The translations under genes and the position numbers were made by a program. The notes under the pieces are model-generated. The model had not been told where the DNA came from, did no database searches, and saw only the letters and a program-made list of their open reading frames with translations. 64,000 bases of DNA from Marinoscillum sp965229915 (lineage in GTDB: Bacteria > Bacteroidota > Bacteroidia > Cytophagales > Cyclobacteriaceae): contig NZ_CBDDJZ010000002.1 in assembly GCF_965229915.1 (NCBI RefSeq), forward strand, positions 310,001 through 374,000, given 5' to 3'. Positions within the stretch are counted from its first letter, which is position 1. Each line of letters opens with the position of its first letter. Shown piece after piece: positions 45,655-54,663 of this stretch.

Positions 45655-47868
45655 ATGACAACTGTACCCAAAACCTCGAGGATACTCCTCTTTGGAATCT
45701 GTAGTCTAATAGCTCAGGTTTCATCAGCACAAGATGTGAAGTTTGATCGTTTAGGAACAGCTGAAGGATTATCCCAGGCCAATGTGACCGCCATCACTCA
45801 AGACGATCTGGGATATGTTTGGCTTGGCTCTGAAGATGGCTTAAACCGGTTTAATGGCTATGAAATTGAGGTCTTTCTCAAGGATCCTGCAGATTCAACT
45901 ACCCTACCCAATAACCGAGTTAGTGACCTGGCCAGTGGACAAAACGGGGATTTATGGATCGGTACAGATGCAGGACTGATTCAGTACGATTACACTACCA
46001 ACACATTCGCCTTTGTCAATCAGCCAGATACCTCCGACACTAATGTCCGTGTACTTGAAGGAGGCGTAACTAACCTATATACTGATGCAAAAAAGAATAT
46101 ATGGGTAGCCACTTACGCTGGACTGTCAAAAATTGAAAATGGCACTGGGTTGGTCACTAACTACTTACCTGATTGGGAAAACCAAGACTCTGGGTTACCT
46201 CTTGGTGTGGTCTCCATGACCGAGGATAAAAGAGGTAACATCTGGCTGATAAACGCTAGTCAAATGGCGTACCTCAACCCTACTACTGGAGCAGTAGTGC
46301 CATTTCAAGGTTCTGATTTATTATTTCGAGACATCAAATCACTAGGTGAGCTCAGCAGTATCCTCATAGACAACCAAAACAGACTTTGGATAGGTGGAAG
46401 AAATGGAATAGTCATGTACAACCTATCCGGTAGTTCACATGAAAAATTTGTATTTGATCAGAATGACTCGCGCAGTTTACCCAACAACCTGATAGCCGAC
46501 ATTGACATGAATAGTCAAGGGCAGGTTTGGGTTGCCACAGATGATGGTATAGCCAAATATTTGGGTAATGGGCGCTTTGAAACTCATCAACATAACCCAA
46601 ATGTGAAATCCAGTATAGGTAGTAGCATTTCATTGACCTTATACTTTGATGATCAGGACCGTCTCTGGTTTGGGAGTAGAAATGGAGGCGCCTCGTATCA
46701 TGATCCTGGAAAGTTCAGTTTTGACAAATATGAAGCTCAGGGCAATAACTCCAATGGCCTCAATAGTAATCAGGTAACGGGTTTTGACGAAGATGCTGAA
46801 GGCAATATCTATGTAGCCACAGATGGCGGTGGGTTGAATTACATGGACATGGATACCAGAAACTTCACCCATTTCATGTACAACCCAAACAACCGAAATT
46901 CAATCGGTGGAAACAAAGTCCTTACCGTCAAAGTGGATCAAAATGAACAAGTATGGACTGGCATGTGGAATGGTGGAGCGAGCCGGTACAACCCCAAAAC
47001 TGGACGCTTCAAGCGGTACCGACATTCGGATAGTGATCCTAACAGCCTGGGGGGAGACAACATCTTCACGGTATATGAAGACAGAAGTGGAAGAATCATT
47101 TTGGGAGTTTGGCAATATGGCCTCAGTATTTACCAGCCCGCTACTGACAACTTTAGAAATATAGTGAACGACCCCAACAAGGAAATGTCTATCCCAGTAG
47201 GAACGATCGGTCTTTTTGCTGAAGATAATCAGAATCAGATTTGGGTGGCTTCAGATCAGGCAGGAATCGCAGTATTAAACCAGAGTCTGGAAGTGACCAA
47301 AAAATATGTTTTTGGGGATGGCTCAGGTCTAAGCTCCAGCGGAATCACCGCCCTGTTCATTGATAGCCAGAATCGAGTATGGGTTGGAACCAATGGATTT
47401 GGTCTCAACCTATTTGACAGAGAGTCAGAGACATTCCGAAATTTCACTACTCAGGATGGTCTGGTAAATAATTCGGTTTTAAATATAATCGAAGATAATG
47501 CTGGATACTTCTGGATTACAACCAATAGAGGCATGTCCCGATTTGATTTTGAAAAAGGGAGTTTCACCAATTTTTATAGGGAAGACGGTTTGCAGGATAA
47601 CCAGTTCATGCCCAGGAGTAGCCTAAAAACCTCAAAAGGAAACCTACTTTTTGGAGGAGTTAGTGGCTTCAATATGTTTGACCCACAAAGCATGAAAACC
47701 AACACCGTGCCACCAAAGGTATACATAACGGATATGTCACTTTTCAATCAACCGGTAGTACCAGGTCCAAATTCCCCACTTGCACAAAGTATCACATTTA
47801 CTGATGAACTGGTGCTCAATTATGATCAGAACGTATTCACCTTTGAATACATCGGAATAAGCTATTGA
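45655..47868 (+). CDS. Propeller-type sensor, N-terminal part of a split chemoreceptor gene
   Basis: 737 residues after which an in-frame TGA (47866-47868) interrupts the gene; the frame continues into an MCP output. Signal peptide ending LIAQVSSA. Then a series of two-component-regulator propeller (Reg_prop) repeats with motifs GYVWLGSEDGLNRFNG, GDLWIGTDAGLIQ, QVWVATDDGIAKY, RVWVGTNGFGLNL, filling about 700 residues (two seven-bladed propellers by analogy with hybrid two-component sensors), then the start of a Y_Y_Y domain (FTFEYIGISY). In such heads the propeller/Y_Y_Y part is a periplasmic ligand sensor. If not read through, this half would be secreted without a membrane anchor. Confidence 0.85.
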   Translation: MTTVPKTSRILLFGICSLIAQVSSAQDVKFDRLGTAEGLSQANVTAITQDDLGYVWLGSEDGLNRFNGYEIEVFLKDPADSTTLPNNRVSDLASGQNGDLWIGTDAGLIQYDYTTNTFAFVNQPDTSDTNVRVLEGGVTNLYTDAKKNIWVATYAGLSKIENGTGLVTNYLPDWENQDSGLPLGVVSMTEDKRGNIWLINASQMAYLNPTTGAVVPFQGSDLLFRDIKSLGELSSILIDNQNRLWIGGRNGIVMYNLSGSSHEKFVFDQNDSRSLPNNLIADIDMNSQGQVWVATDDGIAKYLGNGRFETHQHNPNVKSSIGSSISLTLYFDDQDRLWFGSRNGGASYHDPGKFSFDKYEAQGNNSNGLNSNQVTGFDEDAEGNIYVATDGGGLNYMDMDTRNFTHFMYNPNNRNSIGGNKVLTVKVDQNEQVWTGMWNGGASRYNPKTGRFKRYRHSDSDPNSLGGDNIFTVYEDRSGRIILGVWQYGLSIYQPATDNFRNIVNDPNKEMSIPVGTIGLFAEDNQNQIWVASDQAGIAVLNQSLEVTKKYVFGDGSGLSSSGITALFIDSQNRVWVGTNGFGLNLFDRESETFRNFTTQDGLVNNSVLNIIEDNAGYFWITTNRGMSRFDFEKGSFTNFYREDGLQDNQFMPRSSLKTSKGNLLFGGVSGFNMFDPQSMKTNTVPPKVYITDMSLFNQPVVPGPNSPLAQSITFTDELVLNYDQNVFTFEYIGISY

Positions 47869-47895
47869 CATTCCTCCAAAAACACCTATCGTTAC

Positions 47896-49482
47896 ATGTT
47901 GGAAGGTCTTCATGACGACTGGATAGCTAAAGGAACCGAACGAAAGGTTTCTTTTATGAATCTGGAGCCAGGTGATTACGTACTCAAAATCAATGCCGCT
48001 AACAATGACGGTGTATGGAGCGAAGAACCTGTAGAGATGAAAATCATCATTACACCTCCCTTCTGGGTTACCTGGTGGTTTAGAAGTCTTGTAGCGATTC
48101 TGTTCGCTGGTCTCGCGTTTCGATTGTATAAAAACAGATCTGACAAAATCAAAGAAAACAAGCGCAAGCTGGAACATCAGGTACGGCTGGCTACTGACGA
48201 GGTAAAGACAAGGAACGCAGAACTTCAACTGCAGAGTGGTAAACTCAAAGAGGCCATTGAAGAAACTAATTTTATCGTACAAGAAGCTGCGGATTCTGGA
48301 AATTTCAATGCCCGAATCCAAGTAGAAAATAAAGAAGGCGAATGGCGTGAGTTGGGGATCTCGGTCAATCGACTGTTTGAATCTGTCCTGAAGCCATTTC
48401 AGGAAATCAATGAAATAGTCAACCGCCTTTCTGTGGGTGATCTCACACGCACGTTTTCTACCGAAGCTAAAGGCGATGTAGAGCAAATGGCTAATAATTT
48501 GAACAGAGCCATTGCCAGCTTATCTGCCCTACTCACCGAGGTTACTGACCAGGTCTTACTCATACGTTCAGCATCTGAAGAAATGCTGCATACGAGTGAG
48601 GAAATGAATGTCAGTACCAGCGAGATAGCTTCAGCCATATCAGAAATGAACAGAGGTGCGCAAGATCAGCTGGCTAAGGTAGATAATGCCTCCGCACTGA
48701 TAGAAGCAGTCATGCAGTTTTCCTCCAAAATGAAAGAACAGGCAGAATCCATTCATGAAGCAGCAAAGTCTGGGGTCAATGAAAGTGAAGCTGGACAAAA
48801 CGCCATTGGTCAATTGGACCTCTCGATGCAAGAGATCCTGAACTACTCCAATGAGACCACCCAGTCTATTGAAATGCTCACCAAAAGCTCCAAAGACATT
48901 TCTTCTGTACTCAATATCATTAAGGAGATAGCCGCCCAAACCAACCTGTTGGCTTTGAATGCAGCAATAGAAGCCGCACAGGCCGGTGAAGCTGGAAGGG
49001 GTTTTTCTGTGGTTGCTGAGGAGATACGCAAGCTAGCCGAAGATTCTAAAAAGTCGGTAGGTCGAATTGAAGAGCTAATTGGAAATGTACAGAAAGAAAC
49101 CACCTCCACAGCCAATCTGGTGGTATCCATGGGTACACGGATCAAAGAAGGAGAAGAAGCAACCAAATCTTCGTTATCTGCATTTCAATCCATCTCTGGC
49201 AAGTATCATAAAACACTCAGCCAATCGGATGACATCCTGAAAGCTACTAATCAGCAAACCGCTGACATTGGCAATATTGTAGATCTGATGGCAAGCATAG
49301 TAGTGATTGCAGAAGAAACGGCTGCAGGTACTGAACAAGTAGCCAGTTCGTCAACTGAACTGGCCGCTGGTATGGAAAACTATATTCAGAAAAACAGGGA
49401 GGTCACAGAGATCACCAATCATCTTACTGAAAAAGTCAGTCAGTTTAAACTAAAAAAACAGGAAGCAAATAAGTACAATTAA
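47896..49482 (+). CDS. MCP signalling half of the split propeller chemoreceptor
   Basis: Continues the preceding gene in the same frame after a TGA; the intervening codons HSSKNTYRY complete the Y_Y_Y domain, and the region LEGLHDDWIAKG matches its ending. Then a membrane helix (~55-78; SLVAILFAGLAF), a coiled coil, HAMP-like linkers (IVNRLSVGDLTRTF) and a long MCP signalling hairpin. Its tip is EIAAQTNLLALNAAIEAAQAG then AGRGFSVVAEEIRKLAE. No HisKA or HATPase is present. An ATG at 47896 allows separate translation, but without the signal peptide the topology would be unclear. No chemotaxis genes (cheA/W/Y) lie in the window. Confidence 0.9.
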   Translation: MLEGLHDDWIAKGTERKVSFMNLEPGDYVLKINAANNDGVWSEEPVEMKIIITPPFWVTWWFRSLVAILFAGLAFRLYKNRSDKIKENKRKLEHQVRLATDEVKTRNAELQLQSGKLKEAIEETNFIVQEAADSGNFNARIQVENKEGEWRELGISVNRLFESVLKPFQEINEIVNRLSVGDLTRTFSTEAKGDVEQMANNLNRAIASLSALLTEVTDQVLLIRSASEEMLHTSEEMNVSTSEIASAISEMNRGAQDQLAKVDNASALIEAVMQFSSKMKEQAESIHEAAKSGVNESEAGQNAIGQLDLSMQEILNYSNETTQSIEMLTKSSKDISSVLNIIKEIAAQTNLLALNAAIEAAQAGEAGRGFSVVAEEIRKLAEDSKKSVGRIEELIGNVQKETTSTANLVVSMGTRIKEGEEATKSSLSAFQSISGKYHKTLSQSDDILKATNQQTADIGNIVDLMASIVVIAEETAAGTEQVASSSTELAAGMENYIQKNREVTEITNHLTEKVSQFKLKKQEANKYN

Positions 49483-49512
49483 AGCTATCCAATCATCCTG
49501 CAGTAAGACCAA

Positions 49513-49550
49513 AAAAGGCCACCGGAATCGATTGATTCCGGTGGCCTTTT
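49513..49550. terminator. Strong bidirectional terminator
   Basis: Perfect 17-base stem AAAAGGCCACCGGAATC / GATTCCGGTGGCCTTTT with a 4-base loop, T-run on either strand. Between the plus-strand MCP gene and the minus-strand DUF4168 gene. Confidence 0.92.
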
Positions 49551-49574
49551 AGATGTATATCGAGTTACTTCGGA

Positions 49575-50054
49575 TTAGTTACCCTTCATCTCCGCAGCTA
49601 ATAGTTCATCCACTTTGGAGCGAACTTCCTGATCCTGGTTGTACGCCATGGAGAACTGCTGGAAGGTTTGCAAAGACATGCCACTTTCACTGATCGTCTG
49701 CTGAATGTCTTGTCTCATTTCCTGCTGTACTTCCATCACCTGCTGACCCACCTGATTGAATGTGGCTATTTCATCTGCTCCATTTGCCACGTCCTTTAGA
49801 GTGCCTGACTGCTGAGCCTGAGCTAGTTGCTGAAATCGCTGAGCTTCCATCCCACCATCGGAAATTAGCTGCATCATGTCTTTCTGTGCAGACTGCTGTA
49901 GAGGAATGATTTCTATATTAATATCGACGAATTGATCATATTGCTTATCACTAAACTCCATATTTTGTGCGGTTTGCTGACCAAAAGAAGCATTACCGAT
50001 AAGACAAAACGCTAAGAATAAAGTTGCTACAGAAGTAGTCTTCGAATAATTCAT
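49575..50054 (-). CDS. Secreted DUF4168-like protein
   Basis: 159 residues with a signal peptide (LFLAFCLIGNASFGQQ). The helical, Gln-rich mature part (FVDINIEIIPLQQSAQKDMMQLI, MEVQQEMRQDIQQTISESGMSLQTFQQF) resembles DUF4168. Function not established; DUF4168 proteins are periplasmic or secreted and common in cyanobacteria and Bacteroidota. It stands alone, with terminator-like hairpins on both sides and an inverted repeat (50077-50098) just upstream of its start. Confidence 0.75.
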   Translation of the reverse strand: MNYSKTTSVATLFLAFCLIGNASFGQQTAQNMEFSDKQYDQFVDINIEIIPLQQSAQKDMMQLISDGGMEAQRFQQLAQAQQSGTLKDVANGADEIATFNQVGQQVMEVQQEMRQDIQQTISESGMSLQTFQQFSMAYNQDQEVRSKVDELLAAEMKGN

Positions 50055-50076
50055 AATTACAGTTTTTCTATTCTAA

Positions 50077-50098
50077 CAGGCAAACTCTTTGCCCTGTC
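50077..50098. repeat. Inverted repeat upstream of the DUF4168 gene
   Basis: ACAGGCAAACTCTTTGCCCTGT: arms ACAGGCAAA and TTTGCCCTGT pair with one bulged base. It lies 23 bases upstream of the minus-strand ATG at 50054, so it is either an operator or a leader hairpin. A further ACAGG copy follows at 50105. Confidence 0.45.
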
Positions 50099-50177
50099 GA
50101 CCAGAACAGGTCAGTAGCCTTATTGTTTGAATTAATTTGGATTCATCCCAATTGGCCTGGGATGCAGCTTATAGCGC

Positions 50178-50205
50178 AAAAAAAAAGCCAGCTTAGAGCC
50201 GGCTT
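50178..50205 (-). terminator. Terminator of the five-gene operon
   Basis: On the minus strand GGAAGCCGGCTCTAAGCTGGCTT forms a short stem with one mismatch followed by a run of nine T. It begins within a few bases of the stop of the coiled-coil gene. Confidence 0.75.
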
Positions 50206-50209
50206 CCTA

Positions 50210-50830
50210 TTATCTGCGTGTTCCTCCGCGTTTCATCTCGTCAATGGTGTTGACTGCCGTCTGGAGCTCCCGCTTGAGCTTCACTTGAACCTCCCGGCTT
50301 TTATCTCGGTGTTCATCATATTCTTTGCGCAACTGCTCCAGGTCTTTTTTGAAACGTGAAGTGAGTCCATTGCTACGGATATACATGAAATAGATCATCA
50401 CTGTCAATACAGCCAGTAAAATGATAATCGCCCAAACCATCAGGTGATAGACGGTCTTGTCAAATGGAATTCCCAAAAACGCAATTTCTTCATTAGTAGC
50501 TTCACTGTATTCCAGCTCATTTTTCACAGAATTGAGATCACTCTTCAGCGAATCAATCATTGAATTCAAAGCGATGATCTCTCCCTTCAATTGGCTGATG
50601 GAACGATCTTTCGTCTTGAGCGAATCATCTATTTCACCCCAAAACTCGTTGAGTCTTACGATTGGTACTACCTTATACTGCTCGTAAGTTGAGTATTTTT
50701 CCATCATGAAATCAAACGATTCCTGAAGGTTAGCTGGTGGCTGTGGTTCTTCCTGCGCATTGACGACTAATGAACAAAGGATGGCAAAAGTTAAGGCAAT
50801 GATTTTTGAACTTGTAGCTTCTCTTTTCAT
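50210..50830 (-). CDS. Exported membrane-anchored coiled-coil protein
   Basis: 206 residues: signal-like N-terminus (IIALTFAILCSLVVNAQ), a coiled coil (~70-115; LKTKDRSISQLKGEIIALNSMIDSLKS...), one TM helix (~128-152; LMVWAIIILLAVLTVMIYFMYI) and a basic C-terminal coiled coil (FKKDLEQLRKEYDEHRDKSREVQ). Topology: coiled coil in the periplasm, basic tail in the cytoplasm. Similar proteins in Bacteroidota have been labelled tRNA (guanine-N1)-methyltransferase, which the sequence does not support: no SPOUT motif is present. Last gene of the operon; 32 bases after the LRR gene. Confidence 0.82.
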   Translation of the reverse strand: MKREATSSKIIALTFAILCSLVVNAQEEPQPPANLQESFDFMMEKYSTYEQYKVVPIVRLNEFWGEIDDSLKTKDRSISQLKGEIIALNSMIDSLKSDLNSVKNELEYSEATNEEIAFLGIPFDKTVYHLMVWAIIILLAVLTVMIYFMYIRSNGLTSRFKKDLEQLRKEYDEHRDKSREVQVKLKRELQTAVNTIDEMKRGGTRR

Positions 50831-50862
50831 GCTTAAGTGACTGATAAAAAACTGGTTGTTGA

Positions 50863-53259
50863 TTAATAATAGGTTACCTCACAATCAGGAAAATTGGACT
50901 TAAACTCATCCATGGTCCTGCTTCTAATCCGAGTATTGTAACACACCAGGGTGTTCAGCTTGCGAATATCGTAAAGCCTGTCCATTCGCCAAACTCTCGT
51001 ATTACTAATATCGAGGTAATTTAAGCTATATAGTTCTTCTACACCCTTCATGTTCTTAATATTCGTCCCGGAGCAATTCAGATGGGTCAAGCTACGAATC
51101 TCCCTGAGGGGTTTGAGATCATCCACTGCCGTATTGCTTATATCCAGCTTTTTAAGGTAGTAATGACTTTCAATAGACTCCAAATCCATAAGTGGTCCGT
51201 TCTTGCACGTAATCTCCTCCAGATGCTCATGAGTAGCCAGATCCAGCAGACTCGTGATTCTTGTCTTGTCAAAAGAGACTCGTTTCAGATTGATAAACCG
51301 GTCCAGTGGACGCAGCGAAGCTATTGAGCTATTCTCCACTATCACTTCTTCCTGTTCAATGAGGCGATGTAAGTGATAAGAGTCTACACTCTCCAAATCA
51401 AAAACACCTTGCCATTCGGAGGGCAGCTGCCCCCACCATTCTTGTAGTTCAGAAGGCTGGTAGATGATGACTGTTTTCGGGCTGATCTGCAACAAATCCT
51501 TAATCGCAGGCTCAGCCACAGCTGTAGCTTCCACATCCAGCAACTCCAATTTGTTGAGCGACTCCAGGGCCTTAATATCCTTAATGATGCTTTCGGTGAG
51601 AATGAGAAATTTGAGGTTCTTATTGTTTTCCAAACCCCTGGCATTCTCAGTGGGAAGTTTTTCAGCCTTGAGAAACTCCAGACTCTCCATACCTTCCGTA
51701 AAGTCAAACGAAGTAATGAGGTTGCGACTAATATCCAGATACTTGAGTTTGGTAAAACGTACCAAGGGTGCTCCATCTGTTAAGCGTTTTCGGCTCAAGT
51801 CCAGTGTATCTTTATTGATGAGTTGGATAATGTCTTCCTTCCCCGGTCTTGAAGGTACGTATGGAGCAAAAGCGGCTTTCCAGTCGCCTGTAAGACCATT
51901 CCACCAATCCATAATCCTTTCAGAATTAGTGATCACTACTACCCCACGATTGGAAGACATAAAATCAGAAGCTGCACGCTCATTGATGCCAGTATAGTCT
52001 GCATATACTTTCTTGAGTTTCTTCAAACCTTGCAAAGGAAGAAGGCTATTCACTCGCGTTTGATTCAAATGGATTTCTTCAAGACTTTCTAATCCTCCTG
52101 CACCGCTTAGGTCCGCCAAATAAGTCTCGGATACATTGAGATATCGAAGCTTGCTCAAGGATTGTATTGGTTGTAACCGCGTGATTCCGGTACGAGACAG
52201 ATCCAAACTCAATAGTCCTTTGTTATTGGCCAACTGGCTGGTATTGGAAAAAGCCGTATTGGATAGATCCACCTCTCTCAGAGAGCTGATCCCCTCCAAA
52301 GCATCAAATACAATCACATTGGTACCACTGAGATTCAATACTCCTAATTGGCGATCTGAAAGTGCTTCTATGGATGTAATGTTCGTCCTACTCAGATTCA
52401 ATGATTTTAACTGATCAAAGTAGGCAATCACCGAGATGTCATTCACTGCGCTATTGGATGCGTCAAGCTCTGACAGTCTAGGTGAATACCTCAAAGGTTT
52501 TAGATCACTGACCTTTGTATTGGACAGGTTAAGGTATCTCAATCGATTGAGTGCTGAAAGAGGCCGAACAGACTGGATGAATTGATTATCAGAGAGATTT
52601 AAACTGTCAATATCCGCAATCTCAAGCAGTGCCTGATCACTGATGCTATCGAACGGAACATAACTTCTAAAAATCCTGGTCCATTCAAACGAGAGCGTTT
52701 CCCACCAGTTCCTGAGTTCCTTTTCACGGCTAATCTTGGTAGAATAAACACTCACGATCTTCAAGTCATTGCTTTCTGGATCGAGATTGACTTCCAGATA
52801 TCTTTTACCTGAATTCTGATAAGGTTCACCTTCCAGAGTTGTTGCCTTGATGGAGCATTGAAACGAAACGAGGTAATATGGTTTGCCGTTATCGCGCTCA
52901 TCTCTGGTCACTTCGATCTCCTCAAACTCAAACTGTATGTTTTTGAAGAAAAAATCGACATCTCTGAGATATGCTCTAATATCTTTATTGGTAATCGCAT
53001 TTCGGTTGGGCAGTAGATCGTCTTCTATCTGCACTTGTCCATTCAAGAAAGCTTTGGTGAAACTCTCGGTAATGATCACCTCCTTGTCACGGGTAGACGT
53101 CCGGGTACCGCCCACCGTATTGAGCATGTATTTATAGAAATTCACCAGGCTCAGCACCTCATCTTCATACGGATCCTTGGCATCCGGTTCCTGTGCGAAT
53201 GATATGGTGACAAAAAGTATAGAAAGGATAAAGGAGAACCAGTATTTAGTTCTTGTCAT
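50863..53259 (-). CDS. Exported leucine-rich-repeat protein with three WW-type modules
   Basis: 798 residues. Signal peptide (SFILSILFVTISFAQ), then residues ~40-180 resemble an NTF2-like fold (EDDLLPNRNAITNKDIRAYLRDVDFFF). The rest is irregular leucine-rich repeats (LRYLNLSNTKVSDLKPL, LKSLNLSRTNITSIEAL, LKKLDISNTAVDDLKPL). Three times the repeats are preceded by an aromatic cap: RNWWETLSFEWTRIF (183-197), MDWWNGLTGDWKAAF (450-464) and QEWWGQLPSEWQGVF (606-620). Each repeat block ends in a strand like VVVITNSE, VIIYQPSE or CEVTYY. It is thus built of three [WW cap - LRR - strand] modules. Probable extracellular or periplasmic protein-binding scaffold. Overlaps the start of the next gene upstream by 14 bases. 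Confidence 0.85.
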   Translation of the reverse strand: MTRTKYWFSFILSILFVTISFAQEPDAKDPYEDEVLSLVNFYKYMLNTVGGTRTSTRDKEVIITESFTKAFLNGQVQIEDDLLPNRNAITNKDIRAYLRDVDFFFKNIQFEFEEIEVTRDERDNGKPYYLVSFQCSIKATTLEGEPYQNSGKRYLEVNLDPESNDLKIVSVYSTKISREKELRNWWETLSFEWTRIFRSYVPFDSISDQALLEIADIDSLNLSDNQFIQSVRPLSALNRLRYLNLSNTKVSDLKPLRYSPRLSELDASNSAVNDISVIAYFDQLKSLNLSRTNITSIEALSDRQLGVLNLSGTNVIVFDALEGISSLREVDLSNTAFSNTSQLANNKGLLSLDLSRTGITRLQPIQSLSKLRYLNVSETYLADLSGAGGLESLEEIHLNQTRVNSLLPLQGLKKLKKVYADYTGINERAASDFMSSNRGVVVITNSERIMDWWNGLTGDWKAAFAPYVPSRPGKEDIIQLINKDTLDLSRKRLTDGAPLVRFTKLKYLDISRNLITSFDFTEGMESLEFLKAEKLPTENARGLENNKNLKFLILTESIIKDIKALESLNKLELLDVEATAVAEPAIKDLLQISPKTVIIYQPSELQEWWGQLPSEWQGVFDLESVDSYHLHRLIEQEEVIVENSSIASLRPLDRFINLKRVSFDKTRITSLLDLATHEHLEEITCKNGPLMDLESIESHYYLKKLDISNTAVDDLKPLREIRSLTHLNCSGTNIKNMKGVEELYSLNYLDISNTRVWRMDRLYDIRKLNTLVCYNTRIRSRTMDEFKSNFPDCEVTYY

Positions 53260-54073
53260 AGATGTAGTCTTTCATCATTTTTTTCTGATCGCCTTCAAGG
53301 CGAACCAAATTAGAAATTAACCAACCAGTGTTATATCCGGGACGATTAAAGTTTGACAGTTCAAAATACCACCCGTCAATGGAGAAAAAGTGGAATTTCA
53401 CATTTTTTACAGTTTTGAACTTGAGGTTGCCACCTTTGAGTTCATAAAGAAACAGCGTCAGGTAATCCGGTTGATATGATCTCGGCGTGAATTGCTCGGG
53501 ATACTTCTCATTCTGTAATGCTTTTCGCAAAGTCATGAAGGCCAGTTCGTGACTCATTGGGTGCATAAATCGCTTACTCTCTGAGGTGTCTTTTTTAAAC
53601 TGTCTTTTGAAAGGATCGAAAGCCACATCATCAATCACCCACTCATAGCCTTGCCCCTGCTGCTGGAGCCTCATGTATAGCAGCGCAGACGTTTCTTTTC
53701 CCTTATAGGAGAAAACAGCAGCTACTTCGGCAAACATCTCTTGATCATGCAAGTCTAGAAACTCCGGGTTTTTTCGATCGGTCACTTCTTTCATGAAGTC
53801 CCTGGCCAACGACTCATTGACGTATCCGGATTCTCGATCAAACAAATTGGGTAAGTATTTGCGTCGCAAACCGTCATCTCGATATTTCTTATCGTCTGGA
53901 TAATAGCGATCACCCTGTTCGTCTTCTTCTCCATTAAAACGACGAAAAAACTGATTGATCTGCTTGGTAGATGCATACAGTTTTTCTTCGGTGTCTTTCA
54001 TATCATCGGTGAGGTCCTGCCCCACCGATAAATGAAAGGTTATCAACAAAAGAATTAAAGCCGTTAATCTCAT
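53246..54073 (-). CDS. Exported hypothetical protein, 275 residues
   Basis: Signal peptide (MRLTALILLLITFHLSVGQ). The mature part is mixed alpha/beta (INQFFRRFNGEEDEQGD, MFAEVAAVFSYKGKETSALLYM, YEWVIDDVAFDPF) and ends KKMMKDYIYDKN. The central part is reminiscent of NTF2-like folds, as in its operon neighbours, but this is structural guesswork. No catalytic motif. ATG overlaps the stop of the upstream 191-residue gene by 4 bases and the stop overlaps the LRR start by 14, implying coupled translation with both. Confidence 0.75.
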   Translation of the reverse strand: MRLTALILLLITFHLSVGQDLTDDMKDTEEKLYASTKQINQFFRRFNGEEDEQGDRYYPDDKKYRDDGLRRKYLPNLFDRESGYVNESLARDFMKEVTDRKNPEFLDLHDQEMFAEVAAVFSYKGKETSALLYMRLQQQGQGYEWVIDDVAFDPFKRQFKKDTSESKRFMHPMSHELAFMTLRKALQNEKYPEQFTPRSYQPDYLTLFLYELKGGNLKFKTVKNVKFHFFSIDGWYFELSNFNRPGYNTGWLISNLVRLEGDQKKMMKDYIYDKN

Positions 54074-54645
54074 GCAGAGGTTTCAGTTACCCGAACGTCG
54101 CCTAAAAGTACATCCCAAAACTCAATGGTTCTACCCGCAATCTGGGTTTCTTTTTTCTTGACGTAAATGGTAATGTCCTTTTTGGTGGTATCCTTATAAC
54201 TCAGTCCATCTTCGGATGTACCCTCGAAACGTTGATAAATAGTAATTACTCCCACGTAAGTGCCATCTGGCTGTTTTTCCAGATCGCTGATGTAGTGGAT
54301 ATCGTACCACTTGATGGTTACCTTATCATAATTAAGAGCCATCAACCGCTCAAAGTATTCCCTTACTTTGTAATAGGTGATCTCCTCTCTACTGAGCGAC
54401 GACACACCCATCTCACTATCAGGTGCAAATAACTCCTCTGCACGGTCCATCACACGCTGTGCTTCTGAAAACTGCGTCTTTTTATCACCGATAATGCTGA
54501 TGTATTTACTGAGGTCTTTTACTTTTTCTAATGCCAAGGAGTCAATAGCCTGCTTCCTTCTTGGGTCTACATCATCCTGCGCGTGGGCAGACCCGAAGGC
54601 TACCAGCGCTATTGCGATTATGAATAAATATTTATTGATTTTCAT
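54070..54645 (-). CDS. Exported NTF2-like candidate, 191 residues
   Basis: Signal peptide (YLFIIAIALVAFGSAHAQ). The mature protein has the helix-then-antiparallel-sheet pattern expected of an NTF2-like domain: KYISIIGDKKTQFSEAQRVM, LFAPDSEMGVSSLS, YKVREYFERLMALNYDKV, VGVITIYQRFEG. Similar segments occur in several Cytophagales envelope proteins with unknown roles, and the N-terminal domain of the LRR neighbour shows a comparable pattern. 18 bases downstream of the lipoprotein gene. Function not known. Confidence 0.78.
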   Translation of the reverse strand: MKINKYLFIIAIALVAFGSAHAQDDVDPRRKQAIDSLALEKVKDLSKYISIIGDKKTQFSEAQRVMDRAEELFAPDSEMGVSSLSREEITYYKVREYFERLMALNYDKVTIKWYDIHYISDLEKQPDGTYVGVITIYQRFEGTSEDGLSYKDTTKKDITIYVKKKETQIAGRTIEFWDVLLGDVRVTETSA

Positions 54646-54663
54646 TGTGTCAGTTTTTTGAGT

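Noticed and set aside
47866..47868. Selenocysteine or reassigned TGA
   Set aside because: No hairpin or related gene supports recoding, and every other long gene in the window ends or proceeds with the standard code; mutation or sequencing error is simpler.
47737..48486. 249-residue minus-strand open frame across the TGA of the propeller-MCP gene
   Set aside because: It lies opposite strongly conserved sense coding sequence, contains no family motif and has no promoter or export signal; a chance antisense frame.
51464..51997. 177-residue plus-strand frame opposite the LRR gene
   Set aside because: Its Ser/Leu periodicity mirrors the repeats on the other strand.
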